Positions 11,601-20,600 of a DNA stretch of 64,000 nt are shown in pieces. The notes beneath the pieces are model-generated. The model saw nothing but the letters and a program-made list of their open reading frames with translations, searched no databases and was not told the origin of the DNA. This stretch comes from Ardenticatenales bacterium (GTDB taxonomy: Bacteria > Chloroflexota > Anaerolineae > Promineifilales > Promineifilaceae). The stretch covers positions 310,001 through 374,000 of the forward strand of contig JACKBL010000001.1 in assembly GCA_020634515.1 (NCBI GenBank), given 5' to 3'. Within the stretch, counting starts at the first letter, position 1; the number at the start of each line of letters is the position of its first letter. Made by a program: the position numbers and the translations under genes.

Positions 11601-14600
11601 AATCTTGAAGCCGACCCCAGTTTTCGGTCGCTGCTACAGCAGGTGCGCCAGGTGACGCTGGATGCTTACGCCAATCAGGATTTGCCCTTCGAACAATTAG
11701 TCGAGGCCCTGCGCCCGGTGCGCGATCCCAGCCGTTCTCCGCTCTTCCAGGTCATGTTCTCCCTGGAAGATCAGTTCTCCAGTGCCGCTTTCCAGACGCC
11801 GGACATCTCTGTATCTCAGATAGAGCTAAACACAGAGACGGCCAAGTTCGATCTGACCCTGTTCGTTTCGGAGATGAGCGATGGACTGCACGCCGTGTTT
11901 GAATACAACACCGACCTGTTCGATGCCGGCACTATCACCCGCATGGCCGCCCACTTTCAGAATCTCCTGCAAGGCATAGTCGTCGCTCCGGATCGTCCGC
12001 TGGCCTCTCTCCCGCTGATCACGCCGCGGGAAGAGCAGCTTATCGCCGCCTGGAATGACACCGCTACAGACTACCCACGGGAAGCGGGATTGGCTGCCCT
12101 CTTTGAAGCCCAGGTCGCCCGGCGACCCCACAAAACTGCCGTCTCCTTCCCCAGTAGCCAGCTTACTTACCAGGAACTCAACCAACGGGCCAACCAACTG
12201 GCCCATTATTTGCGACGCCTGGGCGTCCGTCGCCGCACACCTGTGGCTATTTTCCTGCAACGTTCGCCAGAAATGATTGTAGCCACGTTAGCCATCATCA
12301 AGGCGGGTGGGGTCTACGTCCCGCTGGATCCCACCTATCCCGCCGAGCGATTGGCTTTTATGCTCGCCGACGTCGGCGCACCCATCGTACTCACGAACGA
12401 CGTCCTGGTGGCGCAAATCAGTGACCATCTGCCGCCGCAAACACGCCCGGTCAATTTGGATGCCGCCGCCATCGCTATTGCCGCCGCCGACGACCAGAAT
12501 CCTGACCACCAGGCCACCGCCGCCGATGTCGCTTACGTGATGTACACCTCCGGCTCTACCGGGCAGCCCAAGGGTATCATCATCCCTCAACAAGCCATTA
12601 ACCGGTTGGTTTTCCATACCAACTATATTCAGTTTGGTCCCGACGATCGCCTGGCGCACGTTTCCAATACCTCTTTTGACGCGGCTACGTTTGAGATTTG
12701 GGGCGCGTTGCTGCATGGCGGGCAGTTGGTAGGCGTTCCTCAAGAACTGCTGCTGTCGCTGCCCGACTTCGTCGCTTACCTGCGGGAGCAAGGCGTGACG
12801 GCCATGTTTCTGACGGCGACACTGTTCAACCAGATTGCTTACGAGCAGCCTGGAGCATTTGCTACCGTGCGTAATGTGCTGTTTGGGGGCGAAGCCGCTG
12901 ATCCCGTCGCCGTACGCCGCGTATTGCGGCACAATCCGCCTCCCCGTCTGCTCAACGCCTATGGGCCGACGGAAAGCACCACTTTTGCCGCCTGGTACCT
13001 GGTACAGCCTACAGACGCCGCCGCTGCCGCTATTCCCATTGGCCGGCCTTTGAGCAATACCACGCTGCATGTATTGAACGCGCACGGACAGCCCGTGCCG
13101 GCAGGCGTACTCGGAGAACTCTATATTGGCGGCGATGGCCTGGCTCTAGGGTACCTGAATCGTCCCGAACTGACCGCCGGGCGTTTTGTGCCTGACCCAT
13201 TTGCCGGCAGCCCTGACGCTCGCCGCCTCTACCGCACCGGGGACTGGGTGCGCTACGACCTGGCCGGGCGCATTACTTACGTCGGGCGTATTGACCAGCA
13301 GGTAAAGATTCGCGGTTTTCGCATAGAGTTAGGCGAAATTGAAGCCGTCCTGCGCGCCCACGCCGCCGTCTCTCAGGCTGCCGTGCTGGCCCATCAGGAC
13401 GATCAACGCGGCAAATACCTGGCTGCCTACATCGTACCACAGCAAGAGACGACGCCGGCAGACCTGCGCGCTTATTTACAGGAACGTCTGCCGGCATACA
13501 TGGTCCCCGCCTTTTACCTTTTCCTGGATGCCTTCCCCATCACGCCCAACGGCAAACTAGACTGGCGCGCCTTGCCGCTGCCGGACTTCAGCGAAACCGA
13601 TGCGGATACATACGTCGCGCCGCGCAGCGAAACAGAAGCCAGGCTGGCCCAACTGTGGGGCGAGTCGCTGGGTATGGAGCGTGTCGGCATCCACGACAAC
13701 TTCTTTGAAATCGGCGGTCACTCCCTGATTGCCACCAAAATCGTCTCCCGCATCCGGCAGCAGTTCCAGGTGGAGATGCCACTGCGCCGCATTTTTGAGG
13801 CCCCCACCATCGCCGCCCTATCCGGCCTGCTGGAGCAGGCGCTGTCTGGCGCGCCGGCGGAAATGATCGCGCTGGAAGCTAGCGAAGATACCACGCCGCC
13901 GCCCCTCTCCTTCGCCCAGCAGCGGCTCTGGTTCCTGGACCAGTTAAACCCAGGCATTCCTTTCTACAACATGCCCCTGGCGGTTTCCTTACGCGGCGTA
14001 CTCGACGTGCCGGCATTGAGAGAAAGCCTGAACAGTCTGATCGCCCGGCATAACACCCTGCGCACCACCTTCAGCGGCGCAGCAGAGGCCGTCTGCCAGG
14101 TCGTCGCCGCGCCGGCGCCGCGGGACCTGCCTCTGCTAGACCTGACGACGCTGCCGCCGATAGAGCGGCAGCCTGTCGCGTGGCAGCACATTCAAGCAGA
14201 CGCGCGGCAACCGTTTGATTTATCCCGTGGGCCACTGCTGCGGTTCCAGCTTTTCCGGTTGGCGCATGACGAACATATTCTGTACCTGAACATGCACCAT
14301 ATCATCTCTGATGGCTGGTCCATGCAAATCCTGGTGAACGAATTGATCCATTATTACCGGGCGTATGCCAGCGGTCAGCCGGCGCACCTGCCGCCGCTGC
14401 CGCTGCAATATGGGGATTTCGCTCGCTGGCAGCGGCGCTGGCTGCAAGGAGACGTTCTGGCAAGGCAGTTGGCTTACTGGAAAGATCGGCTGGGCGGGGA
14501 ACCGCGGGCGCTTGCCCTGCCAACCGACCGTCCCCGCCCCCCTATACAGACTTACAATGGAGCTTCCTATGAATTTACCCTCTCCCCTGACCTGACGGCT

Positions 14601-17600
14601 GCCTTAAATCGCCTCAGCCAGCAGCAGGGGGCTACCTTGTTTATGACCCTGCTGGCTGCCTTCAAAACCTGGCTACATCGCTACACCCACCAGACCGACA
14701 TTGTCGTCGGTTCCCCCATTGCCAACCGCAACCGGCGCGAGATAGAAGATCTGATCGGCTTTTTTGTAAATACGCTTGCTTTGCGCACCGATTTGAGCGG
14801 CAACCCTTCGTTTCTGGCGTTGCTGGAACGAGTGAGAGAAGTAACGCTCGGCGCTTATATGCACCAGGACCTGCCCTTTGAGAAGCTGGTGGAAGAACTA
14901 CATCCAGAACGGGATTTGAGCCGCTCATCGCTCTTTCAAGTGATGTTTGTGTTGCAAAACATGGCCGAGTCTGGAATGGCGGCAGCCTCGCTGCCAGAAC
15001 TGATAATCTCCCTGCTGCCTGTTGAAAGCCAGACGGCCAAGTTTGATTTAACGCTGAACATGGTGGAGATGGATGCCGGCATTCTCGCCACCTTCATCTA
15101 CAACACCGATCTGTTCGATCAGACCACCGTCAAGCGCATGTCCCGCCACTTCACCAACCTGCTTGCCGCTATTGTCGCCGCGCCCCACCACACGCTCTCC
15201 CAGTTCGATCTGCTGCATCCCGACGAACGGCGGCAACTCTTGCGCACCTGGAACGCTACCGCCGTTGATTATCCGCTAGATACAACCTTCCCTCAACTGC
15301 TGGCGGCGCAGGTTGAGCGCACACCGCAAGCCATCGCCGCTGTTGACGAGCAACCGCCGGCATCCGGCGGACAACCGCCGGCATCCGGCGGACAACCGCC
15401 GGCATCCGGTCAACGCCAACTTACCTACGCCGAATTGAACCACCAGGCTAACCAACTGGCCCATCACCTGCGCCGCCTGGGCGTCTCCGCCGAGGTCCCC
15501 GTCGCCGTTTGTCTGGATCGCTCTCTGGAAATGCTCATCACCCTGCTGGCTATCCTCAAAGCCGGCGGCGCTTACGTGCCCCTGGAACACAACTTCCCGC
15601 CGGAGCGTCTGGCCTACATTCTGGAAGATACCGCCGCCCCCCTGCTTATCACCCGCCGCGACCTGGCCGACCTGTTTCCCCATTATTCAGGCTCCTGCCT
15701 TTACGTGGACGATCTCCCTGCCGCTGCACCGCAACGCCTCACCGCTGCCGCTGATCTCGAAAACCCGACCTATCTCCCCGGCCCCTCGGACATCGCCTAC
15801 ATTATTTACACTTCCGGCTCCACCGGGAAGCCTAAGGGCGTCATGATCTCTCACCGCTCCCTGTCCAACTACCTCCTGTGGATTTCGGCGCAGTTTTCGA
15901 CAGAAGTGGATACCGTCGTTGCCAGCACCAGCTTCACCTTCGACGCCTCCATTAAGCAACTTTTTGCCCCGCTGCTCACCGGTCGCGCCATCTGGCTCAT
16001 CCCCACCAGCGTGGTCAGTCAGCCAGATCGTTTGCTCGATTTACTGGCAACGCGCCAACGCCTCCTCTTTAACAGTGTCCCGGCTCTGTGGCAGGCGATG
16101 ATGGAGGAACTGGATAGCCGCTTCCGCCAGTTGGACATTCGCCAACTCGTTACCGGCGGCGAGGCCCTGCCCGCCCCCCTGGTGCAGGCAACCATGCGCC
16201 GCTTCCCCGATCTGCCTATCTGGAACCTCTACGGCCCCACCGAAATAACTTGTATCGCCAGCGGCGGCCGCGTCACGGATGCTGCGCGCATCACCATTGG
16301 CCGCCCGATTGCCAACACCCAGCTTTACATTCTGGACCCCTACGATAACCCCGTGCCGGTAGGCGTAACGGGCGAACTGGTCGTGGGGGGCGCTGGCGTA
16401 GCTCGGGGCTATCTAAACCGGCCCGACCTCACCGCTGACCGCTTCCGCCCCAACCCGTTTTCAGACGATCCCGACGCCCGCTTCTACCGCACTGGCGACC
16501 TGGTACGCTATCTCCCCGACGGACAGGTCGAATTTCTGGGGCGAATGGATCATCAGGTGAAGATACGCGGGTATCGCATCGAACTGGGGGAAATTGAGGC
16601 TGTGCTGCAACAGCACCCGCGAGTGCAGACCGCCATCGTACTGTTGCGCCAGGATCAGGATGCCGGCACAAAATACCTGATCGCTTACCTGATGGCGCCG
16701 CGGCAACAAACCATTGATCTGGAGAGCGTGACGGAATTCTTACGCCAGAAGTTGCCCGACTATATGATCCCATCCACCTACGTGCTGCTGGAAAAACTGC
16801 CGCTGACCAGCAGTGGCAAGCTCGACCGCCGCAACTTGCCGGCACCGGACAGCTTGCTGCCAGCGCGCTCGCTGACGCCACCGCGCACCCCGGTGGAAGA
16901 GATAATTGTAGACATCTGGACGCAGGTTTTGCCGGCATCTCCCATCGGGCGCGACGACAACTTCTTCTCTCTGGGAGGCCATTCCCTCCTGGCAACCCGC
17001 GTCATCAACCGCCTACGCCAGACCTTTGCCACTGACCTGCCCCTACGCCTCCTCTTTGAGGAGCCTACAGTCGCCCGCCTGGCTGCCCGCCTGGAGCAGT
17101 TCACCGCCGACGCTGACCGCTCCTGGACGCCGATACCCCCTGCGCCGCGCCACCAGCCGTTGCCCCTCTCCTTTGCCCAACAGCGACTCTGGTTCCTGGA
17201 GCAGTTTGAACCGGGCAGCGCCTACAACGTCCCCTCGGCCCTACGCCTGTCCGGGCCACTGAACGTTGCCGCTCTGGAGCAGAGCATTGCCACCATCCTC
17301 CGTCGCCACGAAATCCTGCGCACCACCTTCACCGTTGCGGATCGCGAACCGGTGCAAGTGATTCACCCACCCCAACCGTTCCGCTTTGAGCCAGATGTGG
17401 ACGCGGCGCACAGGTGGGTTAATTTGGAGACGCCGGACAACCGGATTTCCCTGGACGACCTGCTGCGCCAGGAGGCCCGCCGCCCCTTTGATCTGGCTCG
17501 CGGTCCGCTGTGGCGTACCATGCTGCTGCGCCTGGCGGAAGACGAACATGTGTTGTTCTTTAACATTCATCATATCATCTTCGACGCCTGGTCCAATGAC

Positions 17601-20600
17601 ATCCTCCGCCGCGAATTGCTCGCCCATTACCAGGTTTTTGCACAGGGACAGTCGTGGGAAATGCCGGCACTTCCCATTCAATATGCCGATTATGCCGTTT
17701 GGCAGCGCCGCCGGTTGGATGAAGCCACCCTGACCGCGCAGCTTACATATTGGCAGCAAAAACTAAGGGTTCGTTCAAAATCAACTTTGGACTTCCCCAC
17801 AAGCGAGAGTTCCTCCAGCGCATCCGTCGATTCCCAATCTATAAACGGATATGCCCTTCCCACTCTGGAACTACCCACCGACCATCCCCGCCCGCCGTTG
17901 GTCACGTTCAACGGCGACATCGCCCGCTTCCACCTGCCCAAAGACCTGTCCAACTCGCTCAAAGCCTTGAGCCAGGCCGAAGGCGTCACCCTCTTCATGA
18001 CCATGTTGGCAGCCTTCAAAGTCTGGCTCTATCGCCACACCAACCAACCTGACATCATCGTCGGTTCCCCCATTGCCAACCGCACGCACCCTCAGACCGA
18101 AGACCTGATCGGCTTCTTTCTCAACACCCTGGTGCTGCGCACCAATCTGGCTGGTGACGCCTCTTTCCGTCAGGCGCTGGCGGCCGTACACGAAACCGCC
18201 CTGGAAGCCTACGCCCATCAGGATCTGCCCTTCGAACGCCTGGTAGAGGAACTCCAACCCCGCCGCGATCTCAGTCGCACGCCTTTGTTCCAGGTCATGT
18301 TTGTGCTGCGCCACGACACGCCGCCTCCCGGGCAAGACTTACAGATTAACCTTCTACCCATCAATGCCCAAACCGCCAAATTTGACCTGACGCTTTTCCT
18401 TAACGACACCGGGCAGGGTCTGGAAGCGGCCATTGAGTACAATACCGACCTGTTTGAGCCGGCTACCATTCAACGCTTCTGGCAGCGTTTTCACACCCTC
18501 CTGCAAGGCATCGTAGCTAACCCGGACGCGCCCATTGATCGCCTGCCGCTGCTTCCAGAAGCCGAAAAGGCGCAGCTTGCTGCCTGGAATCAGACGCAAA
18601 CGCCGCGCCATCCAGCCGAAATGACCCTGCCGCATCTTTTCGCCGCTCAGGTGCAGCGTACACCGGCCGCTCTGGCCGTCACCGATGGGCAAACCTCCCT
18701 CACCTATGCCGGGCTGGAGGCGCAGGCAAATCAACTGGCCCATTACTTGCGCCGCCTGGGCGTCCGGGCAGACGTGCCTGTGGCCATCTGCCTGGATCGT
18801 TCGTTAGCTCTGACGGTTGGCATTTTGGGCATCCTCAAGGCAGGCGGCGCTTACCTGCCCCTAGACGCCGCCTATCCCGCCGAACGACTGGCCTACATGC
18901 TGCAAAACGCCCAGGCCCCCATTCTGATTACGTCAGCAGATATTCTCGCCGCCTTCCAACAGCAACCCCTGCTGGCCGCGGCACTCCGTAGTTGCCAGGT
19001 TGTCGTGGCTGACCCACGATGGGAGATCGTCGCTCACGAACCCCGGGAGCCGCTGGAAGCGGGCATTTCTGCCGGCAATCTGCTCTACATCATCTACACC
19101 TCCGGCTCCACCGGCCAGCCCAAAGGCGTCGCCATGCCCCACGGCCCGTTAGCCAACCTGATGCACTGGCAGCAACAGCACACCACCCTCGACTATCCCG
19201 CCCGCACGCTGCAATTCTCGCCCATCAGTTTCGACGTTTCCTGCCAGGAATTGTTTTTCACCTGGCACTCCGGCGGCACATTGGTGCTGGTCCCCGAAGA
19301 AACGCGGCGCGACCCATTGGCCCTGCTCACCTACATGGATGCCATGCGCGTGCAACGCATTTTCATGCCCTTCATCGCCCTGCAAAGCATGGCTGAAGTC
19401 GCCTACCGCCTACCCGAAGCCCCCCTGGCCACCTCTCTGCGTGAAATCATCACCGCCGGCGAGCAACTGCAAGTAACTGCGCCCATCATCCACTTTTTTC
19501 AGCGACTGCCCGGCTGCGCGCTGCACAACCAGTATGGACCTACAGAAAGCCATGTAGCCACCGCCTTCACATTGACCGGCCCGCCGCGGACGTGGGACGC
19601 GCTGCCGCCCATTGGTCGCCCCATTGACAACGCCGCGATTTATCTCCTGGATGGTCAGGGCCAGTCTGTGCCTGTTGGCGTCGTCGGCGAACTTTATATT
19701 GGCGGTGATATTCTGGCGCGTGATTACATGGGTCGTCCAGAACTCACCGCCGAACGATTCCAGCGCGATCCATTTGTCGCAGACCCAGCGGCGCGCCTGT
19801 ACAAAACCGGCGACCTGGCCCGCCGGCGCGTCGATGGCAACCTGGAATACCTGGGGCGCAATGATTTTCAAGTGAAGGTGCGCGGCTATCGCGTTGAACC
19901 GGGCGAGATTGAAGCCGTACTTAGCCAGCAGCCAGGGGTGCAAACGGCGGTGGTCCAGGCGTTGCCAGATCGGGCTGGCAACAAGCGGTTGGTGGCCTAT
20001 CTGCTCAGCGCCTGGCCCGAATCTAAACGGACGGAACTGCCGGCACAACTCCGCCGCGCTCTGCGCCATCGTCTTCCAGATTACATGATCCCAGAACGCT
20101 TCGTCCTGTTGGAAGAACTCCCGCTTACGCCCAGCGGCAAAATTGACCGCCGCGCCCTGCCCGCCCCCGACAGCGCCATCGCTGCCGCGCGCGAGTTTGT
20201 GCCGCCGCGCGACGCGCTGGAACTACGCCTGGTGCAGTTGTGGCAGCAAACGCTTGCGCGATACCCAATAGGTATCACCGACAATTTCTTTGAATTAGGC
20301 GGCCATTCGCTACTGGCCGTGCGTCTGGTGTCCGAAATTCAGGCAAGAACGGGGCGAGAACTCCCGTTAGCCACGTTGTTCCAGCACGCCACGGTGGAGC
20401 AATTAGCGCATTTGCTGCGTCAACAGACGACAAGCGCGGCTGGTCTGGCAGAGAATCGTTCCCTGGTTTGTTTGCATCCTGCCGGCAACCGGCCACCCTT
20501 CTTTTGCGTTCATCCCGGCGGCGGTCACGTGTTGCCTTACCTCGATCTGGCGCGCAGCCTGGACGATGATCGCCCCTTCTATGGCCTGCAATCTGCCGGC

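Noticed and set aside
4777..13103. Using all TGCCGGCA copies in the NRPS as skew-switch examples
   Set aside because: Several (4777, 9544, 13096) show no flip, so the claim is limited to the clearer sites.
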